Below are positions 1-8,105 of a stretch of 64,000 nucleotides of DNA, in pieces. Within the stretch, counting starts at the first letter, position 1. Each line of letters begins with the position of its first letter. Source of the DNA: Opitutales bacterium (GTDB lineage: Bacteria > Verrucomicrobiota > Verrucomicrobiia > Opitutales > UBA2995). The position numbers and the translations under genes were made by a program. Location: contig JAJDZZ010000045.1 in the NCBI GenBank assembly GCA_022824405.1, positions 62,001 to 126,000 of the forward strand. Reading direction: 5' to 3'. The notes beneath the pieces are model-generated. The model ran no database searches. It worked only from the letters and a program-made list of their open reading frames with translations, and was not told the origin of the DNA.

Positions 1-3000
1 TCAATGTGGACGGCCAGCTTTTCGCCTATTACGTGTGGGACGATCCAGCCACTACGCGGCCGTATTTCAAGGAGGTCCACGCGGCTGGAGGGGAGGTCCG
101 GATCACGCGCAATCATCCACCGGGGCCGGGTGACTTCGACGATCACCAAACCTATCATCCGGGCTTGTGGTGGGGATTCGGCGACGTGGGCGGAAACGAT
201 TACTGGCGCATGAAGGCGAGGATCATTGGCGGCGATTTTATTGGGGAACCTATCGGCGGCGAAGACCGAGGTTTCTTCGCGGTGCGCAACCGGCTTTTGG
301 CGAATGGCAGCGATGAGATCTTTTGCGAGCAGATCTGCCGTTACACGATTCTCCGGCGTCCCGTGGGCATACTTGTCATTGCCGAGAGTTCGCTCCGTCG
401 AAATTCAGGCGACTTCTGGCTCGGCGACCAGGAGGAAATGGGTCTGGCCTTGCGGGTAGCCACTCCCATCGCCATGGCTTCCCATAAAGGCGGTCGCATT
501 TTAAACAGCAACGGAAGCGTCGATCTGGAGGAAATTCGCACCAGGCAGTCCGACTGGTGCGATTACAGCGGTCCGATAGCCGGCCGGCATGGCGGCATGA
601 TGGTGATGAACGATCCGGAAAATTTTCGCAGGCCTTGGTGGCATGCGGTGGATACCGGTCTGCTCATTGCCAATCCGCTGGGCGAAAGCGAACTGAACGG
701 GCGCGGGAAGCAACGTGAAAACGTGCTGGTCAGGGCCGGGGAATCATTTCGGCTGCGGTATGGAGTTCTCGTCCATTTGGAAGACGCCGCCGCTTCCTTC
801 GACCCGGAGGATGCCTACGGGGATTTTCTCGAAATCCTACCGTCCCTGAAACCGGGCAGCGCGCGTTTCGACGTGCCGCAATCCGGGCTTCCCCGGGTGC
901 CGGACGGCTTCCAAATTTCAATTTACGCGAGTGAACCCCTGGTTTACAAGCCCACCTCGATTAGCTTCGACGCACGCGGCCGGCTATTCCTCGGGCAAGG
1001 CCCTCAATACCCTGAGCACGAGGTGGATTCACCCACCGACAGCGTGCATATCCTCATCGATTCCGATCGGGACGGAGTTGCGGATGAAACCAAGGTCTTC
1101 GCCAAAGGTTTTAACAGTATTCAAGGATTGGCCTGGAAGGGTGACGACCTTTACGTTGCAAACGCCCCCGATCTGACCCTCGTGCGCGACCTGGATGGAG
1201 ACGATGAAGCAGACGAATACGTGAGGATATACACCGACCTGGGAAACCGGGAGCACGCACTCCACGGATTGAACTTTGCCCCCGATGGAAAACTCTACAT
1301 GTCCAAAGGGAACTCCAAGGGCCTCAATCAGCCTGAGAAATACGGTTACGCCGCGCCCCGGGCCTTTCGGGAACTTTGGGACGTGCGGCATCCGCCCGGC
1401 GCTCCGGACATTTATCCGCCTCAGGTCTTCACCAAGGACACCTATCGAAAAAATTACCAGAACTGGAGAGACGATTGGGGCCGGGAAGGCGGAGTCCTCC
1501 GGTGCGACCCCATGGGGGAAAACCTGGAAATCGTCTCGAGGGGTTTGAGGAATCCCTGGGACATTACCCTGGATGACGGCTTCAATTGGTTGGGCACCGA
1601 CAATGACCAGACCCAGGGCGACCGCATCATAATGCCGTTTTTTGGAGCGCATTTCGGCTGGGGACATCGCTACAGCAGCCACTGGTCGGGTGAGGGAAAC
1701 CTCCCCACCGTTCCGGTCAGCGGGCCCATGTTCCCCGGATCCGGCACAGGCATAATCTATTACGCTCACCCCCATTTTCCGCCTGATTACCAGAACATTT
1801 TCTACATCAATGACTGGTTGAATGGCACCCACGTCTACCGGCCGAGATGGGATGGGGCCCTCATGCGGCCCGAGGGTGGAATTCTGGAATCCTTCGCCAG
1901 GCGTGGCGGGGACGAACTGTTATACCGTCCCACCGATCTCGAGTTCGCTCCGGACGGTTCCCTCCATATCTGCGGTTGGGGTGGGGATTATCACTACGAG
2001 ACCGAGTCAGAAGGAAGCTGGATATTCCGTATCATTCACGGAGCGCAGAACGCGGGCTGGACGCCGGATGAGAAACGGTTTCGATCCCTTTCGGAATGGA
2101 CGTTGGACGAGCTTTTGGCCGATCTTGGTCCCGAAAACATACCCGTTTGGCGGGTGAACGCCCAAGACGAACTCGTGCGGCGCGGAGCCAGCGTGAGGGA
2201 ACCTTTGATTGCCTCCCTCCGATCCGGACAGTTGAGCAAAGGCCAGGAGACGTGGACGGCGTGGGCGCTCGGACGCATGCCGGAAAAAGACCCCACAATT
2301 GACTTATTTTTTAAGGGCCTCGCCAGCGGGGAGGAGCCGTTGTCCTTAAACCTTCGTCTGCAAGCCCTGCGCATCCTCGGTCATCGGGCTCAATCTCATC
2401 CCAGGGGAGGATCCTTGCCTCGGGCCGTAGGGGAGGGGATTCACCATTCTCACCCGCGCATTCGTTTTGAAACCATCCAGGCAATTCACCAGGTCCGGGA
2501 CGGGGCATTTGCCCCAGAACTAATCGACCGGTTGGAGAATGAAGCCGACCGCGTCGTATTTTATGCGGGGTGGCAGGCTTTGCGCCATCTGCTACCGGTT
2601 TCCCAACGCAAAGACTTGCTCGAGGATCCGCGACCTCGTGTCAGGCTGGCAGCCTTGCTCAGCTTGCAGGAAGATTTCGCTATCGGCCTGGATGAAGTCC
2701 TGCAATTGGCGGAAAGCGATCCCGATGATGAAGTGCAAAGTTGGGCCCTCACCTTTGCCTTGAATCCCCTTCCCCCGGATAAAATGCCCGATACCACGGC
2801 TCGGGTTGAGTTGGAGCAATCGATTCCTCCGGAGACCTTGTTTGAACGGGCCCGCGCCGCGGCAGATCGTCCCACTTTGCGCCGGCTCTACCTGAAAATG
2901 ATTTCCCGCACCTCATTCGCCCTTCGCGACGACGGATTGGAGAAGGTGCAATCCTTTTATGAATCCCTGGAAGACGACGTGGATAGGGCCGTCGTTCTGC

Positions 3001-4043
3001 CAGCCTTGGCCTTGTCCATAAATGTTCGCGAATTGTTTTGGGATGCCTTTGGCGGTTCCGAACCGCTTCGTCGTGCCGCAGTCGAGGGCTGGCATCAAAT
3101 GCAGGACCGGGCTGTACCGAAGCTGGATTCGGATGAAGAAGAATTGCGCGCCGAACTGGCTGAGGTGGAGAAAAAGGCCCAGTCCAGTGGCGATCCGGGA
3201 GATTCCGCCACTTGGCTTCTTTCCAAACTTCTCGAGGCGGGTCCGTCGGACAAACGGGCAGCTACTGTCGCGGAAGTCCTGGCAGAAATTGCCCTGCCTT
3301 TAGGATGGAGCCCCCCTCCCCGCAGCGAGGCTTTGCTGGCCGCTATTCTCAACCAATACCCGGAGAGGCTGATTCGAACCAACGTATTGATTTTTCTTTC
3401 CCGGATCGAACCGGAGAAGTTAGCCGATATCGAGCCCATTGAAGCGGCCGTCCGCCGACTCTGTTCGCAACCCAATCCGCGACTTTATACCCTCCTCGTA
3501 AACCTGGTCCAAAAAATGGGATTTGCTATCGATGTGCCTCTTCCTCAACCCGCCACCTCGGAAGGAATTCTGACGGCTCTCCCCAGCGCAAATCCGGATC
3601 GGGGTCGCGATTTATTCTTCAATCCCGATAGAGGATTCGGTTGCGCTATCTGCCATAGTGTGGCCGGGCAAGGCGAGGTATTTGCCCCCGACCTGTCCGG
3701 CGTGGGTCTTCGGTTGAGCGCTGAAGATACCATAGAGGCCATCCTGGAGCCCAGCGCCTCCATTACGGAGGGTTACGCATTGCATATTCTGGAGACGGCG
3801 GATGGCAGGAGCTTATCCGGAGCGGTGATCAATGAAAGCGACGCCCTGGTAAGGCTGGTCGATGCGGAAGGCAGGGCCTTTTCGGTGGAGAAAGGACAAA
3901 TCCGGACCCGCCAGAAGCTCGATCAATCCGTTATGCCAGCCGCTTACGCCGTCTTCGGTAATGAACAGCTAGCCGACCTCACTTCCTGGCTTCTCACGCT
4001 TCGGGACGGGGGAGAGGCGCCGTTGGCGCCAATTAAGAATTAG
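1..4043 (+). CDS. DUF6807 / PVC-type membrane-bound dehydrogenase / HEAT / cytochrome c fusion protein, 5' truncated
   Basis: The frame is open from the first base, so the true start lies upstream; residues are counted from position 6 (1345 seen). Residues 1-275 resemble the DUF6807 (PmoA-like) family, including the segment DHQTYHPGLWWGFGDV. Residues from about 293 match the start of the PVC-type dehydrogenase beta-propeller (VPDGFQISIYASEPLV), which continues to about 690. Residues 700-1170 are helical and HEAT-like. The C-terminus is a cytochrome c module with CAICH at 1213-1217 and a likely axial Met at 1310 in SVMPAAY. The family is exported and is thought to oxidise sugars or other organics, passing electrons through the haem; the substrate is unknown. 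The last residues (EAPLAPIKN) and the stop codon are encoded by a dispersed repeat. The domain calls are firm; the function is inference. Confidence 0.88.
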   Translation, partial: NVDGQLFAYYVWDDPATTRPYFKEVHAAGGEVRITRNHPPGPGDFDDHQTYHPGLWWGFGDVGGNDYWRMKARIIGGDFIGEPIGGEDRGFFAVRNRLLANGSDEIFCEQICRYTILRRPVGILVIAESSLRRNSGDFWLGDQEEMGLALRVATPIAMASHKGGRILNSNGSVDLEEIRTRQSDWCDYSGPIAGRHGGMMVMNDPENFRRPWWHAVDTGLLIANPLGESELNGRGKQRENVLVRAGESFRLRYGVLVHLEDAAASFDPEDAYGDFLEILPSLKPGSARFDVPQSGLPRVPDGFQISIYASEPLVYKPTSISFDARGRLFLGQGPQYPEHEVDSPTDSVHILIDSDRDGVADETKVFAKGFNSIQGLAWKGDDLYVANAPDLTLVRDLDGDDEADEYVRIYTDLGNREHALHGLNFAPDGKLYMSKGNSKGLNQPEKYGYAAPRAFRELWDVRHPPGAPDIYPPQVFTKDTYRKNYQNWRDDWGREGGVLRCDPMGENLEIVSRGLRNPWDITLDDGFNWLGTDNDQTQGDRIIMPFFGAHFGWGHRYSSHWSGEGNLPTVPVSGPMFPGSGTGIIYYAHPHFPPDYQNIFYINDWLNGTHVYRPRWDGALMRPEGGILESFARRGGDELLYRPTDLEFAPDGSLHICGWGGDYHYETESEGSWIFRIIHGAQNAGWTPDEKRFRSLSEWTLDELLADLGPENIPVWRVNAQDELVRRGASVREPLIASLRSGQLSKGQETWTAWALGRMPEKDPTIDLFFKGLASGEEPLSLNLRLQALRILGHRAQSHPRGGSLPRAVGEGIHHSHPRIRFETIQAIHQVRDGAFAPELIDRLENEADRVVFYAGWQALRHLLPVSQRKDLLEDPRPRVRLAALLSLQEDFAIGLDEVLQLAESDPDDEVQSWALTFALNPLPPDKMPDTTARVELEQSIPPETLFERARAAADRPTLRRLYLKMISRTSFALRDDGLEKVQSFYESLEDDVDRAVVLPALALSINVRELFWDAFGGSEPLRRAAVEGWHQMQDRAVPKLDSDEEELRAELAEVEKKAQSSGDPGDSATWLLSKLLEAGPSDKRAATVAEVLAEIALPLGWSPPPRSEALLAAILNQYPERLIRTNVLIFLSRIEPEKLADIEPIEAAVRRLCSQPNPRLYTLLVNLVQKMGFAIDVPLPQPATSEGILTALPSANPDRGRDLFFNPDRGFGCAICHSVAGQGEVFAPDLSGVGLRLSAEDTIEAILEPSASITEGYALHILETADGRSLSGAVINESDALVRLVDAEGRAFSVEKGQIRTRQKLDQSVMPAAYAVFGNEQLADLTSWLLTLRDGGEAPLAPIKN

Positions 4044-4050
4044 GAATTAG
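4016..4050 (+). repeat. Dispersed GGCGCCGTTGGCGCCAATTA repeat, copy 1
   Basis: Begins GGCGCCGTTGGCGCCAATTA and continues with AGAATTAGGAATTAGG. The left part is palindromic (GGCGCC-GTT-GGCGCC). It encodes the last residues and the stop (TAG, 4041-4043) of the upstream gene. Near-identical sequence occurs in opposite orientation at 9203-9232, and shorter relatives occur at 5012, 9068, 18511 and 35718. Confidence 0.75.
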
Positions 4051-4100
4051 GAGGAGTGATGGAGTGGAGAGCGCAAAGAAAGGGGTTAAAAATAGAAAAT

Positions 4101-4183
4101 CTCCATGTCCTCAGTGTGCTCTGTGGTTAACTCCCAATTCCTGATTCGTGAGCATAGCGAATTTCCCTTTGCGTTCTTTGCGA
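4101..4183. repeat. Dispersed CACAGAG-type and GCGTTCTTTGCG-type repeats
   Basis: Read on the minus strand, 4101-4130 gives TTAACCACAGAGCACACTGAG followed by GACATGGAG, a member of the ACCACAGAGGACACAGAG repeat type. At 4162-4183 lies CCCTTTGCGTTCTTTGCGAG, the second recurrent type. Both recur together at 18337-18394 and near 35591-35717. No coding potential is seen. Confidence 0.65.
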
Positions 4184-4184
4184 G

Positions 4185-4202
4185 ATCCCCTTCTTCGGGG
4201 AT
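4185..4202 (+). terminator. Hairpin, possible terminator
   Basis: ATCCCC (4185-4190) pairs with GGGGAT (4197-4202) around a TTCTTC loop and is followed by only a short T run. It lies downstream of the large cytochrome gene and could end its transcript, but the stem is short and it sits about 140 bases after the stop codon. Confidence 0.35.
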
Positions 4203-4245
4203 TTTCGTTCACGATTGCCTGGGAGCGCCATTCGGGCAACCGCCA

Positions 4246-4304
4246 AGGGATCAGTCCTTGATTTTCAAGATGAGGACATCTCAAAAATCAAGGAGCTAAC
4301 CCCT
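4246..4304. repeat. REP-like hairpin element A
   Basis: The left arm AGGGATCAGTCCTTGATTTT and the right arm (reverse complement AGGGGTTAGCTCCTTGATTT) pair over about 20 bases, with an inner AGATG/CATCT stem. The arm consensus GGGGTYAGCCTTGA is shared with the hairpin at 5776-5835 and loosely with the one at 22271-22400. It sits just past the vapC stop codon. It resembles the REP palindromes mobilised by RAYT transposases; no such gene is in the window. Confidence 0.6.
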
Positions 4305-4315
4305 TCTTTCGTGCC

Positions 4316-4702
4316 TCACCACTCGCACCTCACGCCCGGATAAGATCTTATCAGTGGATCGGGAGTGGCAACGCTGCACTGCATCACCTGTGCGGTGGCG
4401 ATAATGATGCGGTCACACGGGTCGCGGTGAATCGGCGGAAGGAGGCAGGCCTTTAAGGCCAGTTCCATCGTAACCGGTATCTCCGTGATGCCGTGATGCG
4501 CCATGGCCCGCTGCAACCAATCGTACGGAGCCAGGGGCAACTGCAGCTTTCCCGTGGCATACTTTACCCCAATCTCAAAACCAGACATTGCCGAATAATA
4601 GAGCCGGTCCGCATTTTCACAAATGAGACCAGCGGCTCGGGTGGAGATGCGATCCTCATCCCCAACGAGCCAAACCAGAGTGCAGGTGTCCAGAAGGAGC
4701 AT
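4316..4702 (-). CDS. vapC: PIN-domain toxin, VapC-like
   Basis: A 128-residue PIN-domain ribonuclease, the likely toxin of a type II pair; members of the family cleave RNA using a cluster of acidic residues. Seen here are Asp5 in LLLDTCTLVWL, an acidic residue in SGFEIGVK and Asp in DPCDRIIIATA. The ATG at 4702 is preferred over an in-frame start further upstream because it follows the antitoxin stop by only 11 bases and gives the normal N-terminus MLLLDTCTLVW. The last residues (VRCEW) and the TGA stop fall in AGTGG-type repeat sequence, so the natural C-terminus may have been altered. Confidence 0.88.
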   Translation of the reverse strand: MLLLDTCTLVWLVGDEDRISTRAAGLICENADRLYYSAMSGFEIGVKYATGKLQLPLAPYDWLQRAMAHHGITEIPVTMELALKACLLPPIHRDPCDRIIIATAQVMQCSVATPDPLIRSYPGVRCEW

Positions 4703-4713
4703 TAGAAACAAAC

Positions 4714-4950
4714 TTACCCGATAGACTCCGGCCACTCATCCTCCTGGAGCGGTTCAACCGGATCGTAATTGAGGACGATCCCACTCAACTCCGGGTTTTT
4801 CCGCAGGGGATCGCCCGGGTGCTGCCGGGCCGGGACCAGATCCGCCACGGACCGCCCATTGCGGCAAATTCGTACCTGTTCCCCCTTCTCAACCGCGGCG
4901 AGCAAATAGGAAAGCTTCGATTTGGCTTCGTGGGTGTTGACGATAATCAT
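4714..4950 (-). CDS. Phd/YefM-family antitoxin
   Basis: A 78-residue protein with the Phd/YefM N-terminal DNA-binding fold (IVNTHEAKSKLSYLLAAVEK) followed by an acidic C-terminal tail that would wrap the toxin. It lies directly upstream of the PIN toxin in the same operon and is expected to neutralise it and to repress the shared promoter. Its promoter carries two TTAGCTAA palindromes one helical turn apart, which fit binding by antitoxin dimers. Confidence 0.88.
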   Translation of the reverse strand: MIIVNTHEAKSKLSYLLAAVEKGEQVRICRNGRSVADLVPARQHPGDPLRKNPELSGIVLNYDPVEPLQEDEWPESIG

Positions 4951-4961
4951 GCCTGGAATAT

Positions 4962-4984
4962 TTAGCTAAGTTTAGCTAAGTCAA
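4962..4984 (-). promoter_or_regulatory. Predicted toxin-antitoxin promoter with tandem operators
   Basis: Read on the minus strand, TTGACT (4984-4979) is a good -35 box. The next bases hold two identical palindromes, TTAGCTAA at 4972-4979 and 4962-4969, spaced exactly 10 bp apart, followed by an AT-rich region (AAATATT) that could hold the -10 box. The antitoxin ATG is 12 bases further on. Repressor bound here would cover the -35/-10 spacer. The palindromes are seen; the autorepression is inferred from the family. Confidence 0.6.
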
Positions 4985-5011
4985 TAATAAAACCGGCACG
5001 AAGGGAGAGAT

Positions 5012-5098
5012 GCGCCAATTAGGAATGAGGAATGGGGGGGAGGGGTAGAAAGGCTGAACTCACTGACCACTAGCCACTGGTCACTGATCACTAATAAG
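5012..5098. repeat. Mixed dispersed repeats (GCGCCAATTAGGAAT and AGTGGNN heptamers)
   Basis: 5012-5036 reads GCGCCAATTAGGAATGAGGA, a copy of the repeat at 4016. 5058-5095, read on the minus strand, is a run of 7-base units (AGTGACC AGTGGCT AGTGGTC AGTG). The same heptamer type occurs at the 3' end of ygfZ (9026-9057) and vapC. No gene is seen in this gap. Confidence 0.6.
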
Positions 5099-5182
5099 AC
5101 GGATGGGGAACTAATGGATTTTTAGGTTTGCGGAAGGCGGGGGAATAGGTTTCTTTAGTTTTCCACTCCAAACCAAATCGTC

Positions 5183-5719
5183 ATGAAAAAATGCAAAATC
5201 TTCCCCCTGGCCTTGGCCATGATAATTGGCCTTTCCCCCGCTTCCGTGATCCTGACCGCTCAGGAAAACCAACCCTCGCGGGAGGAAAGACAGCAACAGA
5301 GGAACCGGCAAGGCGGCAATGAGCGGGCCCGGCAAGGCGGCGGTTCCGGCAACAAGCAGCAGTTGACTGAGGAACAGCGTCGCCAACGCCTCAATGAATT
5401 AATCCAGAAAAACGTGGCCGATATGGTGGGCAAGGTGGCCTTACGGGAAGACCAGCAGGAAGCCTTTCTCAAGCTGATGGTCAATTATGAGATGCAAGAA
5501 CAGATTGGCCGGATGAAGATCCAACAGGCGCTGAGCAAACGGAACATGGAAGAGCGCAGAAAGTTGGGTCAAATGCTGTGGACCATGTATCGCGCCACGG
5601 ACAGGAAGGTGAAGGAAATCCTCGATGAGGAGCAATTTACCAACTACAAGGCCGCCATGAGGGCAAAACGTCCGCAAGGCGGTCAAAACCGCAGAAGCGG
5701 CCAGGGTGGAGGAGGCTGA
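5183..5719 (+). CDS. Secreted Gln/Arg-rich protein of unknown function
   Basis: 178 residues. The N-terminus (MKKCKIFPLALAMIIGLSPAS) looks like a Sec signal peptide with cleavage near residue 27. Residues 30-60 are low-complexity, rich in Gln, Arg, Asn and Gly. Residues 62-165 are strongly helical and charged, with LTEEQRRQRL and a final Gly/Gln/Arg-rich tail. The LTxxQ-like start and helical hairpin character recall the periplasmic Spy/CpxP fold, but the match is too weak to name it. It stands alone; its 3' end abuts the inverted-repeat element before mdh. Confidence 0.75.
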   Translation: MKKCKIFPLALAMIIGLSPASVILTAQENQPSREERQQQRNRQGGNERARQGGGSGNKQQLTEEQRRQRLNELIQKNVADMVGKVALREDQQEAFLKLMVNYEMQEQIGRMKIQQALSKRNMEERRKLGQMLWTMYRATDRKVKEILDEEQFTNYKAAMRAKRPQGGQNRRSGQGGGG

Positions 5720-5727
5720 GGGGTTAA

Positions 5728-5890
5728 CCCGCCTGTTTCACAAATTTATCCTTTGTTCCGGGAAGGCGGAGGAAGGGGTCAAGCCTTGAATCGGTTGACT
5801 CCGCAAGCTGCGTCAAGATTACAAGGCATGACCCCGACGTCAGCGCTCGGACTCCGTTCGCTCGCTACGAATTTTGTGAGAAATGCGGGC
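5728..5890. mobile_element. MITE-like inverted-repeat element between convergent genes
   Basis: The outer arms are CCCGCCTGTTTCACAAATTT (5728-5747) and, read from the right, GCCCGCATTTCTCACAAAAT (5890-5871), agreeing at about 15 of 20 bases. The right arm continues as CGTAGCGAGCGAACGGAGTC, almost identical to the right arm of the element in yidD. A REP-like hairpin fills the middle. The element occupies nearly the whole gap: it starts 8 bases after the TGA of the upstream gene and its right end overlaps the mdh TAG. It has no ORF, so any movement would depend on a transposase elsewhere. Confidence 0.65.
5776..5835. repeat. REP-like hairpin element B
   Basis: GGGGTCAAGCCTTGAATC (5776-5793) pairs with GATTACAAGGCATGACCCC (5817-5835). 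The inner segment TTGACTCCGCAAGCTGCGTCAA is itself nearly palindromic. The arms match those of element A. It may also act as a bidirectional terminator between the two convergent genes. Confidence 0.65.
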
Positions 5891-6870
5891 TAAAGCATAT
5901 CCCTCACTGCTTCGCGTTCTTCCCGCAGTTCATCGGTAGTGGCTTTCAATTTACCCTTGCCGAAGGGATTGAGGGGAACTCCCTGAACGATTTCCCAATT
6001 CGAGCCGTCGCTGCGAATGGGGAAAGATGCGATCAGGCCGGCGTCGACCCCGTAGCTGCCGTCGGAGCATACGCTGACGCTGTTCCAGTCCCCTTGGGGG
6101 GTCGGATGGTTGAGGGAGCGGACCGTGTCGACCACGGCATTGGCGGCGGAAGCGGCGGAGGAGGCTCCTCGAGCCTTGATGATGGCGGCTCCCCGTTGTT
6201 GGACGGTGGGGATAAAAGTGTTTTTCAACCAGGCTTCGTCCCCGATGACGGCATCGGCATTCCTGCCCTTGATTCTGGCGTTATGGAAATCGGGGTATTG
6301 GGTGGCGGAGTGGTTGCCCCAGATGGTCATATTGGTTACGGCGGCAACTTCCACTCCCGCTTTTTGGGCCAGTTGTGTTTTGGCACGGTTCTCGTCCAGG
6401 CGAGTCATGGCAAACCAGCGATTTGCCGGCACGTCCCTGGCGTTGTTCATAGCGATGAGGCAATTGGTGTTGCAGGGATTTCCGACGACCAGGACGCGCA
6501 CGTCGGGAGCGGCGTGGTTCTGAATGGCTTGGCCCTGTCCCGTGAAAATCTTACCGTTGATGCCGAGGAGATCGCTCCGTTCCATACCCGCCTTGCGCGG
6601 CACACTGCCCACCAGCAGGCACCAGTTGACGCCCTTGAAACCTTCCGACAGGTCCAAGGTGGGTTGAATATCGGTCAGGAGGGGGAAAGCACAATCGTCC
6701 AGTTCCATGATGACCCCTTTGAGGGCGTTTTCGGCGGGGGGGATTTCAATCAGGTTGAGGGCGACGGGTTGGTCGGGGCCGAACATGGAACCCGATGCGA
6801 TTCGGAAGAGTAGGGAATAGCCTATTTGCCCGGCTGCTCCGGTGACGGCTACGCGGATGGTTTCTTTCAT
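5890..6870 (-). CDS. mdh: Malate dehydrogenase
   Basis: 326 residues, the usual length for the cytosolic-type NAD-dependent enzyme that interconverts malate and oxaloacetate in the TCA cycle. It shows the Rossmann motif [13 protein letters not shown] at the N-terminus, the substrate loop with Arg residues ([13 protein letters not shown]), [10 protein letters not shown], the [10 protein letters not shown] segment and catalytic His187 in WGNHSATQ. It is probably transcribed alone; DAHP synthase lies 43 bases upstream on the same strand, so read-through is possible. The TAG stop coincides with the terminal repeat of the inverted-repeat element. Confidence 0.97.
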   Translation of the reverse strand: MKETIRVAVTGAAGQIGYSLLFRIASGSMFGPDQPVALNLIEIPPAENALKGVIMELDDCAFPLLTDIQPTLDLSEGFKGVNWCLLVGSVPRKAGMERSDLLGINGKIFTGQGQAIQNHAAPDVRVLVVGNPCNTNCLIAMNNARDVPANRWFAMTRLDENRAKTQLAQKAGVEVAAVTNMTIWGNHSATQYPDFHNARIKGRNADAVIGDEAWLKNTFIPTVQQRGAAIIKARGASSAASAANAVVDTVRSLNHPTPQGDWNSVSVCSDGSYGVDAGLIASFPIRSDGSNWEIVQGVPLNPFGKGKLKATTDELREEREAVRDML

Positions 6871-6913
6871 GATTTGGAAGGATTATTCTTGCTTGGGGGT
6901 AAGGGTACTTGCG

Positions 6914-7978
6914 CTAATCGAAGCGGGATTGAATTCCTGCGTGGAGGTTATGGAGGGCCTTTTCCGTAGTATCCCAGTCGATGCAGGAATCGGTTACGGA
7001 CACCCCGAATTGCAGGTCGGATTTTCCCTGGGAAATTTCCTGGCGACCGGGGCCGAGATTACTTTCCAGCATCACCCCGATAATGGATTTCCGACCGCCC
7101 TGAACCTGTTCCGCCACTGACTCCAGCACTTTTGTCTGGAGGTCGTGGTTCTTGCCGCTATTGGCGTGGGAACAATCGACCATGATGGCTTGGCTTAGAC
7201 CGTTCTCCTTTAGAAGTTCTTCAAACTGGGCAATATGATCGGGATGGTAGTTTGGGCCGGATGAGCCGCCGCGGATTACCAGGTGGCAGTTGGGATTGCC
7301 GCTGGTAGTTACGGCGGAGGCATTGCCGATCTGGTTGATGCCGAGAAAGGTTTGGGTAAGGCTGGCGGCCTTGATGGCGTTGACCGCGGCCTGAACGGAG
7401 CCGTCCGTGCTGTTTTTAAATCCGAGCGGCATGGAAAGGCCCGAGGCCATCTGACGGTGGGTTTGGGATTCGGTCGTCCGCGCCCCGACGGCCGACCAAC
7501 TGACGAGGTCCGCTATGTATTGCGGGGTGATGGGATCGAGCATTTCGGTAGCGGTGGGAAGGCCGAGATCGATGAGGTCCTTGAGAAAAGCGCGGGCCAG
7601 GCGCAATCCATGCGTAATATCGCAGGAATTGTCCAGATAGGGGTCCATAATGAGGCCTTTCCATCCCACGGAGGTGCGCGGCTTCTCGAAGTAAGCCCGC
7701 ATGACGATGCAGAGCCGGTCGGACAATTTTTCAGAAAGTTCTTTCAGGTTTTTCGCGTATTCAAGCCCGCCCTTTACATCATGGATGGAGCACGGACCCA
7801 CCACGACGAGCAGGCGGTTGTCGTCTCCGAAAATGATGCGGTGAATTTCCTGACGGGAATTCCACACGAATTGGGCCTGGGATTCGGAATTTCGCACCTC
7901 GTCCCGGAGCTCGGTTGGGGTGGGAAGCGTGATGGTGCTAACCACATTGATGTCGGTGACTTGGGTGGGTTTTTGCAT
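6914..7978 (-). CDS. aroG: 3-deoxy-7-phosphoheptulonate synthase (DAHP synthase, AroG/F type)
   Basis: 354 residues from the ATG at 7978; type I DAHP synthases are about 350. It catalyses the first step of the shikimate pathway from PEP and erythrose 4-phosphate. Seen: RLLVVVGPCSIHD, MRAYFEKPRTSVGWKGL, GLRLARAFL, VSWSAVGARTTESQTHRQMASGLSMPLGFKN and a metal-binding region near VDCSHANSGK. A longer in-frame start at 8083 was not used because the extra 35 residues do not look like family sequence and reach into the ygfZ promoter region. Which amino acid inhibits it cannot be read here. aroE is in the same window but in another operon. Confidence 0.94.
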   Translation of the reverse strand: MQKPTQVTDINVVSTITLPTPTELRDEVRNSESQAQFVWNSRQEIHRIIFGDDNRLLVVVGPCSIHDVKGGLEYAKNLKELSEKLSDRLCIVMRAYFEKPRTSVGWKGLIMDPYLDNSCDITHGLRLARAFLKDLIDLGLPTATEMLDPITPQYIADLVSWSAVGARTTESQTHRQMASGLSMPLGFKNSTDGSVQAAVNAIKAASLTQTFLGINQIGNASAVTTSGNPNCHLVIRGGSSGPNYHPDHIAQFEELLKENGLSQAIMVDCSHANSGKNHDLQTKVLESVAEQVQGGRKSIIGVMLESNLGPGRQEISQGKSDLQFGVSVTDSCIDWDTTEKALHNLHAGIQSRFD

Positions 7979-8105
7979 GGGGCGGAACCGCTTAAAGGGA
8001 AAAAGATGGTTACATACGCCAACGGGGTGGAGTTCGAGCCAAAAATTGCTCAATTTTCCCCACTTGCACTTGCCAGGCGGCAAATCGGTTTTTTGCTAAA
8101 AGCGC

